Of a stretch of DNA of 64,000 nucleotides, positions 44,901 to 52,897 are shown piece after piece. Under the pieces are notes generated by a model, which saw nothing but the letters and a program-made list of their open reading frames with translations, was not told where the DNA came from and searched no databases. The stretch is from positions 154,077 to 218,076 of the forward strand of contig JAGRPP010000015.1 in assembly GCA_019449415.1 (NCBI GenBank), given 5' to 3'. Both the position numbers and the translations under genes were made by a program. The stretch's first letter is position 1. Each line of letters starts with the position of its first letter. This DNA is from Geothrix sp. Lineage in GTDB: Bacteria > Acidobacteriota > Holophagae > Holophagales > Holophagaceae.

Positions 44901-46304
44901 GTCCTCCGGCACATGGGGTATTCGACGACGACGCCTGCCCTGGCCCGGGTGGACATCGGTTCGACCGCGAACCAGGACCTGGTCTTCCTTGGTGGGGGCC
45001 TGAGCACCGAGGCTGTGGATGCGGCCTTCGCCGCTGATGCCGCGTTCAACGACTCCAGCGCAAAGCTCGGCCGATCGGTCGTGGCCTTCGATGTGGCCGC
45101 CGGGCCCAGCACCAGCCTCTACACCTGGAACTTCCGGGATGCCGCCTTCACCAGCACTTTCGGCGCCATGGGGTGTGTCCCAGCGGGGGTCCAGCCGCTG
45201 GAGTTCTTCCCCGGCAGCGGTCATGCGCAGAGGATCTACTTTGCGGATGCACCGACGCTCCCCAATGTCACCGCTACCCGGGGGAGCGGCGTGTGGGCTT
45301 TGGGCTCCACCAACCTGGCCACCAATGGGGTGATCCGCCTGGATAGCTCGGACATCAATACCTGGACCGGCGGTTCGACGGCCTCGACCACCCAGGGCGT
45401 CCGCAAGGTCTTCCAGGCCGACATTGGATTCAGCGTGACCACGACGCCGACGCCCTTCTTGCTCCCCAATGCCTATCCCGCCCTTCGCACCACGGATCCC
45501 AAGACCGCCCCTGTGGCGGTGGGCTTGGCCTTCGGGACCGGCGATCGGAACGACCCCATGGACAACGACACCATCAATCCCGCCGTGGTGTCCGCGAGCA
45601 CCGGGAAGATCACCAGCTACTACAACAACTGGCTCAATGTGGTGTTCGACCGCCAGGACAGCCACGCCCTCTCCGGGCTAAGTGGGGTGGCCACCTCGAA
45701 TGCCGATGCAGTCGGTCTGAAGCAGGGAGCGACCTCTACCACCGGCGATCTGGCTGATCTCACCACCGTGAATGCCTTCACGGGTACCTTCGGCGGCTAC
45801 TCGGTGGATCCCACCAACAGCGCCTACTACCTCAAATCCAAGCCGGGCTACAAGCTCAAGGTCGGCAGCGCCACCGTCAAAGACAGCTCCCTGCCCACCT
45901 ACTACTTCCCCAAGGTGATCACGAACACGGCGGTCCTCAACGGGGTGCTCTTCTTCAGCGGGTTCGCCCCTGGCGGCAGCACCGATGCCTGCCAAGGCAC
46001 AGGCCTCACCAAAACCTACCGCATCTGCAATGTCCTGCAGCCGACCTTCAACAGCGGGGGCACGGCCGCCATCCCCACCTCGTTCAACGGCGGGGACCCA
46101 ACTTGCACGGGCGTGGTCCTGACCTATCCGAACCTTCCAGGTGAAATCACGGCCCTCGGCACCGCCGCCATCGTCCAGAGCGGACAGGGGTCCGCACCCG
46201 GTCAGGTCGGCACCATTTCCAACGCCGGCGCGCAGGTGGGTGGTTCCTTCGGCAAGACCAGCGGCTTCGGGTTCAAACCCCGCAGCTGGCGCATCATCCG
46301 CTGA
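41916..46304 (+). CDS. pilY1: PilY1-like pilus tip adhesin/assembly factor
   Basis: The 1462-residue secreted protein has a signal peptide (about 1-25), a VWA-like N-terminal part with MIDAS-type DFSGS (residues 56-60), and a C-terminal region with PilY1-type beta-propeller blades (FVGDNQGIFHAFGELSW, a calcium-loop-like segment with DLVFLGGG). PilY1 primes pilus assembly and acts as an adhesin or mechanosensor at the tip. ATG 41916 has TGGAGG upstream; an earlier ATG at 41892 overlaps the pilX stop but has no site. A stretch around 42150-42310 is visibly AT-richer than the rest. It ends the pilus operon; a terminator follows. Confidence 0.9.
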   Translation: MSPISRIRNLAAALLIMAVALPASAQLDPRLQKGSTDLLDVYKTNPGNPELLTVYDFSGSMHAVYWDKRYYTNAAQTSHSNGWNVPTQNNDGGEFWGIVPVFDENGNVWLTAGTGYSSSVIKDNNGRVILPTGVEKGTGKLIAPDGSEITVGTTGNSRLAAVQKASHVRITATNGTTTRTVDLPIPWVVLDPTLSSSNASATKVVLTDPKGGPAMPPDTVCDPLTASNKSTAEGNLVNDNVNDATVNNGGTGHSFYKIGRFHYTRDYLWWVFFGTTVRNSTNDGEVSNGGFVIPESSSASAWRNGLPGMTRYQALKYATVAAWFANQDKVWWGIRFLDNAEDQKTTINADNGNASTPQTDRNINLLRSAQNGNVNSMLTAFVGFVPSTSTPLTYALANSYMQLAYTKDSGSTFGTSSGGGQSGTENPIPPCRKSFVVVFTDGIANDEKRGGGSAIGSGDPYHQTSGGVLTNSRQAGNSAIPGYGGLAALNPGSNLFNIWTLAGVAAQYDTPTIPWIGPGGTTAYAVDKYAPWRVTSRGSTPSTPRKVRTMTVGMSLAGSTKDSTSGKADLFRAALYGNPDATSWDLNTLPFDATKSGQDDPTVNPFFFDAYSVEALTGAMTAVLAEVTSGSASIAAPASPLVGLSLGSQVYLGLFQTAKGPRWRGDLLMAGLYVGSSGVVFVDKQGNAVQNITDENAVWSSNLNVFGASDGRNWTTRNLFTNYVPATNSANTTALVKFDESTITNATSVGAPDDATRKTYIRFLRGANSTDEDGTKVPTPTFTGNRPDIMGDIIDSSPGVLEYPVSALTSTVSGKLASKLASVPSGSTPHFRVIFVGDNQGIFHAFGELSWTTRGTITYTTVVTDPITGDVTTTTKTVDGDIPHGEVDEIWSFVPGEYLPYISYLRGKTNFHRYMVNGSPTIYFKDVPATGQVRGNGLVDGSDVVRVIIGQKKGGRSYYSFDFSDLEKVVLNTGAIMSWKLVPDDISKTATGQDDVLRHMGYSTTTPALARVDIGSTANQDLVFLGGGLSTEAVDAAFAADAAFNDSSAKLGRSVVAFDVAAGPSTSLYTWNFRDAAFTSTFGAMGCVPAGVQPLEFFPGSGHAQRIYFADAPTLPNVTATRGSGVWALGSTNLATNGVIRLDSSDINTWTGGSTASTTQGVRKVFQADIGFSVTTTPTPFLLPNAYPALRTTDPKTAPVAVGLAFGTGDRNDPMDNDTINPAVVSASTGKITSYYNNWLNVVFDRQDSHALSGLSGVATSNADAVGLKQGATSTTGDLADLTTVNAFTGTFGGYSVDPTNSAYYLKSKPGYKLKVGSATVKDSSLPTYYFPKVITNTAVLNGVLFFSGFAPGGSTDACQGTGLTKTYRICNVLQPTFNSGGTAAIPTSFNGGDPTCTGVVLTYPNLPGEITALGTAAIVQSGQGSAPGQVGTISNAGAQVGGSFGKTSGFGFKPRSWRIIR

Positions 46305-46326
46305 TCGATTTCCAAGTCATCATCCA

Positions 46327-46348
46327 GGGGCCCTCGCGGGCCCCTTTT
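46327..46348 (+). terminator. terminator of the pilus operon
   Basis: A 7-bp stem GGGGCCC / GGGCCCC with loop TCGC is followed by TTTT, 22 bases after the pilY1 stop. Confidence 0.75.
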
Positions 46349-46370
46349 CGTGGGGGAGGGGCCGAGGTGG

Positions 46371-46376
46371 TACGCT
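46371..46376 (+). promoter_or_regulatory. -10 TACGCT, leaderless start of rsmA
   Basis: TACGCT ends five bases before GTG 46382. An alternative GTG at 46367 has a GGGGAGGGG site instead; the choice between them is open. Confidence 0.4.
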
Positions 46377-46381
46377 GGGGT

Positions 46382-47191
46382 GTGTCGGATCCTTCATCCA
46401 TTGCCCGCCTTCGCCCCAAAAAGGCTTTCGGCCAGAACTTCCTGGTGAATGAGGGGGCCATTCGCACCATCGTGGATGCGGCGCTGGCGAGTCCGGCCCC
46501 TCGGCTGCTGGAAATCGGCCCGGGGCCTGGGGTGCTGACGGAGCGGCTGTTGGCCGACGGCCGTCCGCTGTGGGCTGTGGATCTGGACCCCGAGGCCATC
46601 GCCCTGCTGCGCGACCGCTTTGCGGCGATGGCCCACTTCCACCTGCTGGAGGGCGATGCGGTGCGGATGCCCCTGCCCGAGGGCGAGGCCTGGTCGGTGG
46701 TGGGCAACCTGCCCTACAACGCGGCGACGCCCATCCTCGCCAGGCTGCTCACGGAAGGCATCCCCTGGGACCGCATGGCGCTGATGTTCCAGCTGGAGGT
46801 GGCCCAGAAGCTCATGGGCGTGCCCGGCACCAAGGCCTACGGGCCCCTGTCGGTGCTGGCCCAGCTCTGCGCCCGCCTGACCCGGCTGGTGAAGCTGGGG
46901 CCCGGCTCCTTCCGGCCCGCACCCAAGGTGGAATCCGCCGTGGTGCTCTTCGAGCCCCGCGGAGACGCGCCCAGCCTCGCGGAACGGAAGGCCCTGCTCA
47001 CCGTGCTGCACCGGTCCTTTGCCCACCGCCGCAAGACCCTGGCGAACAACTGGCAGGGCACCTTGCAGGCGGAAGCCCTGACCCGCGCCGGCTTGAATGC
47101 GACGCTGCGGGCTGAAGTGCTGGGGCCTCCGGCCTGGCTCGCTGCCACCCGCCACCTGTTGACCCATCATCCCGAGGTGTTCCCATCGTGA
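46382..47191 (+). CDS. rsmA: 16S rRNA A1518/A1519 dimethyltransferase
   Basis: The 269-residue KsgA-type enzyme dimethylates two adenines near the 3' end of 16S rRNA. It shows KAFGQNFLVN near the start, SAM-binding LEIGPGPGVLT, VDLDPEAI and the catalytic NLPYNAAT motif, plus SVLAQLCARL and RSFAHRRKTLANN near the end. GTG 46382 follows a leaderless-type promoter; GTG 46367 would add five residues. Its stop overlaps the rnj start (GTGA). Confidence 0.95.
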   Translation: MSDPSSIARLRPKKAFGQNFLVNEGAIRTIVDAALASPAPRLLEIGPGPGVLTERLLADGRPLWAVDLDPEAIALLRDRFAAMAHFHLLEGDAVRMPLPEGEAWSVVGNLPYNAATPILARLLTEGIPWDRMALMFQLEVAQKLMGVPGTKAYGPLSVLAQLCARLTRLVKLGPGSFRPAPKVESAVVLFEPRGDAPSLAERKALLTVLHRSFAHRRKTLANNWQGTLQAEALTRAGLNATLRAEVLGPPAWLAATRHLLTHHPEVFPS

Positions 47192-48906
47192 TCTCCGCCG
47201 CACCCGAATTCGAATCCTGGACCGAGGCCCCGGCCGCCGGAGAACTGCGGCTGGTCCCCATTGGCGGGCTCGGCGAGTTCGGCATGAACGCGCTGGTGGT
47301 GCACAGCGCCCGCAGCCTCTTCCTGGTGGACTGCGGCCAGCTGTTCCCTTCGGACGACCAGCCGGGCATCGATTCCATCGTGCCGGACTTCGCCTACCTC
47401 GAGCCCTTCGCGGATCAGCTCCAGGCCGTGCTGTTGACCCACGGCCACGAGGACCACATCGGCGCGCTGCCCTACTTCCTCCGCCGCTGGCCAGTGCCCG
47501 TGTACGGGACGGCCTTCACCCTGGGGCTGGTGGAGGGGAAGCTCCGCGAGCATGGCCTGGATGTGGGCCTGCTCCACCCGGTGCGCGACTATGGCCGCGT
47601 GAAGGTCGGGGACGGTGAGATCGAGGCGGAGTGGATCCCCGTCACCCACAGCCTCCCCGACGCCTGCGCCCTGGTTCTGCACACGCCTCAGGGGGTGCTG
47701 GTGCATTCGGGCGACTTCAAGATCGATCCCGAGCCGCTGGACGGCCGGCTCACGGGCATGGAGCGCCTGAGGGCCCTGGGCGACGCCGGCGTGCGGCTGC
47801 TCATGGCGGATTCCACCAACATCGGCCGGCCGGGCCGCTCGCCCTCGGAATCGGTGTGCCGCGAAGGCCTGGGGGCCGCCTTCGAGCAGACGAAGGGGCG
47901 CCTCTTCGTCACGACCTTCAGCTCGAACATCCACCGGCTCCAGACCCTGGTGGACCTGGCCTACGAGTTCCGGCGGCGGGTGGTGCTGCTGGGGCGCAGC
48001 CTCGATCGCAACCTCGCCCTGGCCCGGTCCCTCAAGCGGCTGTCCCTGCCGGACGACATCCTGATCGACGCCAAGGACGCCCAGCTCTATGACCCCGACG
48101 AGCTGCTTGTGCTCTGCACCGGCAGCCAGGGTGAGCCCATGAGCGGGCTGGCGCGGCTGCTCCGGCGGGAGGTGAAGGGACTGCCCATCCAACCCGGCGA
48201 CCGGCTGGTGGTGAGTGCCCGGGCCATTCCCGGCAATGAGGTGGCGATCTCGCGCATGCTGGATACGGCGGAACGGCTCGGCGCAGAGACCTCGCTGGAA
48301 GGTCTTGGTCCCGTCCATGCTTCGGGCCATGGCAGCCGCGAGGAACTGGCCGATCTGATCCGGGCCGTGCGGCCGGATCAGATGGTGCCGGTGCATGGAA
48401 CCTACCGGAACCTGCGCGCCCACGGGAAACTGGCCGCGGACCTGGGCTGGCCGGCCGAGCGCATCTCTCTGCTGGATGGCGGTCTCTGCCTGCGCCTCTT
48501 CGAGGATGGGGGCATGGACATGCCGGGGGCGGTGCCCGTGGGCAAGTGCTTCGTGGATCAGGGCGTGGAGCACATGGTGGATGCCCGCGTGGTGAAGGAT
48601 CGGCTCATCCTCCAGGAGGATGGGGTGGTCTTCGTGACGCTGCTGGTGGATCCGCAGACGGGGGACCTGGCCGCAGAGCCCACGATCCTGAGCCGGGGCT
48701 TCGTGATGTTGTCAGACGACGAGGCCTACGCAGAGTTGTTGGCGGGCGTGGCCCGCAAAGCCTACGACGAGGCCCCGCCCGCGGTGAGGAAGGATGGCGA
48801 GGCCCTGCGCGACACGCTCCGTCTGGCCCTGCGGCGCATCATCCGGAAGACCACCCAGACCCGGCCGCTGGTGATCCCGGTGATCATCGAGGCGCCGGCC
48901 CTCTGA
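47188..48906 (+). CDS. rnj: ribonuclease J
   Basis: The 572-residue beta-CASP RNase processes and degrades RNA, 5' to 3' and internally. Motifs: LTHGHEDHIGALPYF (HxHxDH zinc site, about residue 90), VTHSLPDACAL, MADSTNIGRPG, GRSLDRNLAL, HASGHGS and VPVHGTYRNL (beta-CASP), then a C-terminal domain. GTG 47188 is coupled to rsmA. The first ten residues are non-conserved. Confidence 0.95.
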   Translation: MISAAPEFESWTEAPAAGELRLVPIGGLGEFGMNALVVHSARSLFLVDCGQLFPSDDQPGIDSIVPDFAYLEPFADQLQAVLLTHGHEDHIGALPYFLRRWPVPVYGTAFTLGLVEGKLREHGLDVGLLHPVRDYGRVKVGDGEIEAEWIPVTHSLPDACALVLHTPQGVLVHSGDFKIDPEPLDGRLTGMERLRALGDAGVRLLMADSTNIGRPGRSPSESVCREGLGAAFEQTKGRLFVTTFSSNIHRLQTLVDLAYEFRRRVVLLGRSLDRNLALARSLKRLSLPDDILIDAKDAQLYDPDELLVLCTGSQGEPMSGLARLLRREVKGLPIQPGDRLVVSARAIPGNEVAISRMLDTAERLGAETSLEGLGPVHASGHGSREELADLIRAVRPDQMVPVHGTYRNLRAHGKLAADLGWPAERISLLDGGLCLRLFEDGGMDMPGAVPVGKCFVDQGVEHMVDARVVKDRLILQEDGVVFVTLLVDPQTGDLAAEPTILSRGFVMLSDDEAYAELLAGVARKAYDEAPPAVRKDGEALRDTLRLALRRIIRKTTQTRPLVIPVIIEAPAL

Positions 48907-48918
48907 CGGAATCCGGCG

Positions 48919-49431
48919 CTACCGAAGGCCCCTGCGTCCTCCCCCACCCGGACGCAGGGCGCCGGGCCGGTCGGCGAAGCCCTGCCGCAGGGCCTCCACC
49001 ATCCGTCGTTGCATCTCCTCCACATGGAGCACCAGCCGCACCTGCTGGGCAGGGCTGAGCTTGGCCCGGATGTCGTCCTCGAAGCGGAACTTCAAGTCCG
49101 CCTGCTGGCGGCGCAGATCCATGAACTGCTCCAGGAGGGGTCGGACTTTGGCGTTCTTCTCGTCCTCGGAACCGGGGCTGATCAGAATGTCGTTGAAGCG
49201 GCGGCGGAGCGCCTGGATCTGCCGCGCCCGGTTGAACTGCTCCCGGTCATAGCGCGTCCAGCGATCCACCACGGTCCGCGCCTGTTCCTCGGGCAGGCCC
49301 ACCTTCTGCTGGAGCTGCTCCATGCGAAAGCGGGCCAGGGGCTGCTCATCCTCGGCCTGGGGCGCGGCGGGGGCCTGCGACCAGGCTGGAAGGGGGGCCA
49401 GCAGCAAAGAGATCAGGAGGGGGCGGAACAT
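48919..49431 (-). CDS. Spy/CpxP-like periplasmic protein
   Basis: The 170-residue protein has a signal peptide (about 1-19, PAWSQA) and a long helical body with the LTxxQ-like segment LSPAQQVRLVLHVEEMQRRM near residue 125, as in Spy/CpxP and periplasmic heavy-metal sensor proteins; it ends with a Gly/Arg-rich tail. These proteins are ATP-independent periplasmic chaperones or stress modulators. It is the last gene of a sigma/anti-sigma operon, which supports an envelope-stress role. ATG 49431 follows GAGGTGACC; a GTG two codons earlier overlaps the anti-sigma stop. Confidence 0.75.
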   Translation of the reverse strand: MFRPLLISLLLAPLPAWSQAPAAPQAEDEQPLARFRMEQLQQKVGLPEEQARTVVDRWTRYDREQFNRARQIQALRRRFNDILISPGSEDEKNAKVRPLLEQFMDLRRQQADLKFRFEDDIRAKLSPAQQVRLVLHVEEMQRRMVEALRQGFADRPGALRPGGGGRRGLR

Positions 49432-49433
49432 GG

Positions 49434-49943
49434 TCACCTCGGGGAGGTCGGAGCGGGCGGGTCGAGGCGCTTGAGAAGCGCTTTCATCTCATCGGGGCTG
49501 AGAGCCTGGACCTGGGCGGCCTCTTCCTCGCGGTCGTGGAAGGGCGTGTCGGGAACCGAGATCTCAAGGGTTTCCGCCGGGCGGGGCAGGGTGGCCTCGA
49601 CATAGGGCGTGCGGTTCGCGCGCCCGGCCAGGAAGGCGCCGGCGCCCACGGCCATCAACACGGCGGCGGCGGCAACCCAGGCCAGGGGGCCCATGCGGCG
49701 ATGCAGGGCGGTCCGGGCGGGGAGCTTGCGGAGGACGCGGTCGGGCAGATGGTCGAAGTAGCCCGCAGGTGCCAGGACCTCGGGGCTCTCCTCCTGGGCG
49801 AGGTAGAAGACCCGGGTCTCGGCGCAGGCACGGCAAATCTTCAAGTGCGCCTCCACCTCGGCACCGGGTTCGAGAGGATCGGCCTGGATTGCGGCAAGCG
49901 CAGTGGCACAGGCTTCCGGGAGCGGGAGGAGCTCGAGGTTCAT
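49434..49943 (-). CDS. zinc-finger anti-sigma factor
   Basis: The 169-residue protein has the ZAS motif HxxxCxxC (H33, C37, C40 in HLKICRAC), a membrane helix at about 85-106 and a periplasmic C-terminal part of about 60 residues. This is the layout of membrane anti-sigma factors that hold an ECF sigma factor at the inner face until a periplasmic signal arrives. Its start overlaps the stop of the sigma gene by four bases, and it is followed by the Spy-like gene. Confidence 0.85.
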   Translation of the reverse strand: MNLELLPLPEACATALAAIQADPLEPGAEVEAHLKICRACAETRVFYLAQEESPEVLAPAGYFDHLPDRVLRKLPARTALHRRMGPLAWVAAAAVLMAVGAGAFLAGRANRTPYVEATLPRPAETLEISVPDTPFHDREEEAAQVQALSPDEMKALLKRLDPPAPTSPR

Positions 49944-50587
49944 GCGCGACCTCCTTTGACATGGCGGGTGAGGTTCTGGATGGCGTGGAAGATGTGGGCC
50001 TTCACGCTGCCCACGGAGGTGCCCATCTGCTGCGCGATCTGCTCGTACTTCCAGTCGTGCTGCAGTTTCAAGGTCAGGGCCTCCTTCTGGCGCCGGGGCA
50101 GCTTGGGGAGGGCTTCGTGCAGCAGGCGTCTCGCTTCCTGGTCCAGGAGGGCCGCCCCCTGGGTTTCCTCCACGCGGAGGGCGGGGTGCTCCAGGGTGCC
50201 TTCGGGGCCCTCGAGGCTTTCATGGTCCCGGGCGACCCGCTCGCGGAAGTTGAGGGCCTGCCGGGTGGCGATGGTGATGAGCCAGGTGCGGAAGGAGGAC
50301 TCGAAACGGAAGCCCGGCAGTGACCGGAAGACCCGGAGGAAGGTCTCCTGCACCACATCATCTGCATCTTGGTGATTTTTCAGGATGGAGAAAGCCTTGC
50401 CGTAGACATCCCGTGAAAACAAGCGCACCAGGGCGCTGAAGGCCATCTGGTCGCCGCCCTGGGCAGCCTCGACCCAGCCAAGAACCTCCGGGGTGTGGTA
50501 CGGCGAGCCCGGATCGGGGAGCCGATCGGCGGTCGGGAGGACCGGAGGGGGCAGCAGGGGCTCGCTCAAAGTGACTTCCACCATCAT
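49940..50587 (-). CDS. ECF RNA polymerase sigma factor
   Basis: The 215-residue protein has sigma region 2 (about 42-110: FSALVRLFSRDVYGKAFSILKNHQDADDVVQETFLRVF, FRTWLITIATRQALNFRER) and region 4 (about 160-210: LPRRQKEALTLKLQHDWKYEQIAQQMGTSVGSVKAHI). It lacks regions 1 and 3, as ECF sigmas do. It is first in the operon with the anti-sigma factor and Spy-like protein. GAGGT lies upstream of ATG 50587; the next ATG (50584) is also possible. Confidence 0.93.
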   Translation of the reverse strand: MMVEVTLSEPLLPPPVLPTADRLPDPGSPYHTPEVLGWVEAAQGGDQMAFSALVRLFSRDVYGKAFSILKNHQDADDVVQETFLRVFRSLPGFRFESSFRTWLITIATRQALNFRERVARDHESLEGPEGTLEHPALRVEETQGAALLDQEARRLLHEALPKLPRRQKEALTLKLQHDWKYEQIAQQMGTSVGSVKAHIFHAIQNLTRHVKGGRA

Positions 50588-50714
50588 CTTAGACCTCGAC
50601 GGCAGGGGACTGATGGAGATCCGCCGTCACCCGATGGACCCGGGAAGCCCTTCTGGGGTTGAATGGAAATGGTCTAAGTCTTCGATCTTCAATCTTCAGT
50701 TCCAAGGAGCCTTC

Positions 50715-51236
50715 ATGCGCGACCGCATCACCCCGCTGCTCACGGAAGCGCAGATCCGGGCCCGGGTCCAGGAAATGGGCGCCCAGTTGACCCGGGATTA
50801 CGCCGGCCAGGATCTGGTCGTGGTGGGCCTCCTCAATGGCGTGTTCCCCTTCTTCGCCGACCTGGTGCGGTCCATGGATTTCGACTTCGATGTGAGCTTC
50901 ATGCAGGTGGCCAGCTACGGCGGCGGCACCGAAAGCACGGGCGAGGTCCACATCCTCAAGGATCTGGACCGCTCGATCCAGGGGCGCCACGCCCTGGTGG
51001 TGGAGGACATCGTGGACACGGGCCTGACCCTCTTCAAGGTCCGGAACCTGCTCAAGGACCGGGAGCCCCAGAGCCTGAAGATCTGCACCCTCCTGGACAA
51101 GCCCAGCCGCCGCAAGATCGAAGTGCCCGTGGACTATGTCGGCTTCACCATCGAGGATCACTTCGTCGTGGGCTACGGCCTCGACTTCGACGGGAAACTC
51201 CGCAACCTGCCGTATGTGGGCGTCTACCACCCGTAG
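50715..51236 (+). CDS. hpt: hypoxanthine phosphoribosyltransferase
   Basis: The 173-residue enzyme salvages hypoxanthine or guanine with PRPP. The PRPP loop is VVEDIVDTGLTL near residue 98, and VVVGLLNGVFPFFADLVR near residue 37 plus VGYGLDFDGKLRNLPYVGVY near the end match HPRTase. ATG 50715 has AAGGAGCCTTC upstream. It starts a plus-strand run with lptE and holA. Confidence 0.96.
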   Translation: MRDRITPLLTEAQIRARVQEMGAQLTRDYAGQDLVVVGLLNGVFPFFADLVRSMDFDFDVSFMQVASYGGGTESTGEVHILKDLDRSIQGRHALVVEDIVDTGLTLFKVRNLLKDREPQSLKICTLLDKPSRRKIEVPVDYVGFTIEDHFVVGYGLDFDGKLRNLPYVGVYHP

Positions 51237-51243
51237 GATCTCC

Positions 51244-51801
51244 GTGCGCACCTCGCTCCGCTTCATCGTTCTCCCGCTCTTCCTCGCGGCCCTCTCCGGT
51301 TGCGGGTACCACCGTCTGGACCGCCGGCAGCGATCCGTGGCCTGGGCGAAGCAGGGGGAGACCATCCGGCTGGCCCGGTTCCGCAATCTGACGCCGCGAT
51401 TGGGGTTGGAGGACCGCTTCACCAAGGCCCTGGAGAACCGCATCGTGGCGGCCAGCCCCTGGCGCCTGGTGGCGCAGGGCGAACCTTCCCGCTGGGTGCT
51501 GCAGGGCACGCTCGAGGAGTACAAGTCGCGTCCCATCGGCCTCACCCTGGGCAACGACCGGGCCAAGGCCAGCGCCGGCTCGGCCTCTCGCGTGGAAGTG
51601 GCCGTGGTGGCCAGCGTGGAGCTGCTGGATGGGCAGACGGGCGCGGTCGTGCTGTCCCGCCGGGGCCTGACTTTCTCCAACCAGTACCGGGTGGATCAGA
51701 ACTTCGCGAGCTTCGACAGCCGCGAGCTTCAAGTGCTGGAGAGCCTCGCCGACGATTTCGCGGAGAGCTTCCTCACCCAATTGCTGGAAGGCACGGACTG
51801 A
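51244..51801 (+). CDS. lptE: LPS assembly lipoprotein LptE
   Basis: The 185-residue lipoprotein has a lipobox LSGC (Cys near residue 19) followed by GYHRL, the LptE pattern, with the strand-rich body LARFRNLTPRLGLEDRFTKALENRI and VLQGTLEEYKSRPI. LptE plugs the LptD outer-membrane LPS translocon. GTG 51244 follows AGGATCTCC. The lptE-holA order is the same as in gamma-proteobacteria, which supports the call. Confidence 0.8.
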   Translation: MRTSLRFIVLPLFLAALSGCGYHRLDRRQRSVAWAKQGETIRLARFRNLTPRLGLEDRFTKALENRIVAASPWRLVAQGEPSRWVLQGTLEEYKSRPIGLTLGNDRAKASAGSASRVEVAVVASVELLDGQTGAVVLSRRGLTFSNQYRVDQNFASFDSRELQVLESLADDFAESFLTQLLEGTD

Positions 51802-52817
51802 TGGTCACGCCCTGGCTGGACCAGTCCTTCGCCCTGGTCCACGGCGAGGACAGCGATGGCCGCCGGAAGGCCGTGGAGGCGTGGAAGCAGAAGCATGTGG
51901 ACCCTGAATGGGCGGATTTCTCGCTGACGGTCTGCGGCGAAGGCTGTCCCTGGCCCGAGGTCGTCGCCGCGCTCCAGGAGGCCACGCCCCTGGGGGCGGA
52001 GGCCCGCACGGTGCTGGTGCCCGCGGCGGACAACCTGTTCCTGCGGGCCAAGGAGCTGCCGGCCGCGGTCAAGGGCTTGCTGGAGAAGCCGCCCCAGGGC
52101 GTGAAGCTGCTGCTGGTGGCCTGGAATACCTTGTCCGCCGCGCCGGGCAAGGCCCTGGGCGCCAAGCCCTGGACCGACTGGGCCAAGGCCGGGCGCATCC
52201 TGAAGGTGGGCGTCATCGAGCCTGCGGAGATCCCGGGTTTCATCGAGGCCGAGGCCCGGAAGCTGGGGCTGTCGCTCCAGGGGGCCGCGGGCAGCCTGCT
52301 GGCTCAGCGCCAGGGCGGGAACCCCGGGCTCATCAAGCGGGCGCTGGAGGTGCTGGACCTGCTGGCGGACGATCAGCGCGTCACCGAGGCGATGGTCGAT
52401 CAGGTCACCTTCCGCCTGGCCGAGCAGAAGGCCTTCGCCTGGTCCGGGGCCTGGCAGAAGGGGGACGCCGTGGGAGCGCTGAAGGCCCTGCGGATGGCCA
52501 TGGAGGATGGCGACGAGCCTCTGATGCTGCTGGGCCAGGCCCGGCGCGAGGTGGACCGGCTGCTCAAGCTGGCGGAGGCCGACGCGGCCGGACTGAAGGG
52601 AGGCGAGGTCCTGGGTGCCCTCGGACTGTCTCCCAAGCAGGCTTTCTTGTTGGAGGGCTACCGAAATGCCCTGACCAAGCTGAAGCGCCGGGGGCTGAAG
52701 GCGCTGCTGGGCCGGTTGAACCAGTGCGAAAGGGACCTCAAGGGCATGGCCCTTTCCCGGAGCGAGGCACCCCTGCTGGATCTCACCCTGACCCTGTGCC
52801 GGGCCTGGGGACGCTGA
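51801..52817 (+). CDS. holA: DNA polymerase III delta subunit
   Basis: The 338-residue clamp-loader subunit opens the beta sliding clamp. The sequence is divergent but has the HolA order: an N-terminal AAA-like fold without Walker motifs (VHGEDSDGRRKAVEAW), FIEAEARKLGLSLQGAAGSLLAQRQGGNPGLIKRALEVLDLL in the middle and the C-terminal helical collar with LLGQARREVDRLLKL and LKGMALSRSEAPLLDLTLTLC. ATG 51801 overlaps the lptE stop by one base. Confidence 0.87.
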   Translation: MVTPWLDQSFALVHGEDSDGRRKAVEAWKQKHVDPEWADFSLTVCGEGCPWPEVVAALQEATPLGAEARTVLVPAADNLFLRAKELPAAVKGLLEKPPQGVKLLLVAWNTLSAAPGKALGAKPWTDWAKAGRILKVGVIEPAEIPGFIEAEARKLGLSLQGAAGSLLAQRQGGNPGLIKRALEVLDLLADDQRVTEAMVDQVTFRLAEQKAFAWSGAWQKGDAVGALKALRMAMEDGDEPLMLLGQARREVDRLLKLAEADAAGLKGGEVLGALGLSPKQAFLLEGYRNALTKLKRRGLKALLGRLNQCERDLKGMALSRSEAPLLDLTLTLCRAWGR

Positions 52818-52897
52818 ATTCCCGGGGGAAACGGACATTGATCACTTGAGCGTGAGCTTCGGCGGGCGGATCATGGGGGCTGAATCCCGGAGGGCCC

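Noticed and set aside
42498..45665. A 1055-codon minus-strand frame inside pilY1
   Set aside because: It is antisense to a coding frame with signal peptide, VWA and propeller motifs; the translation shows no domain and only GC-driven composition.
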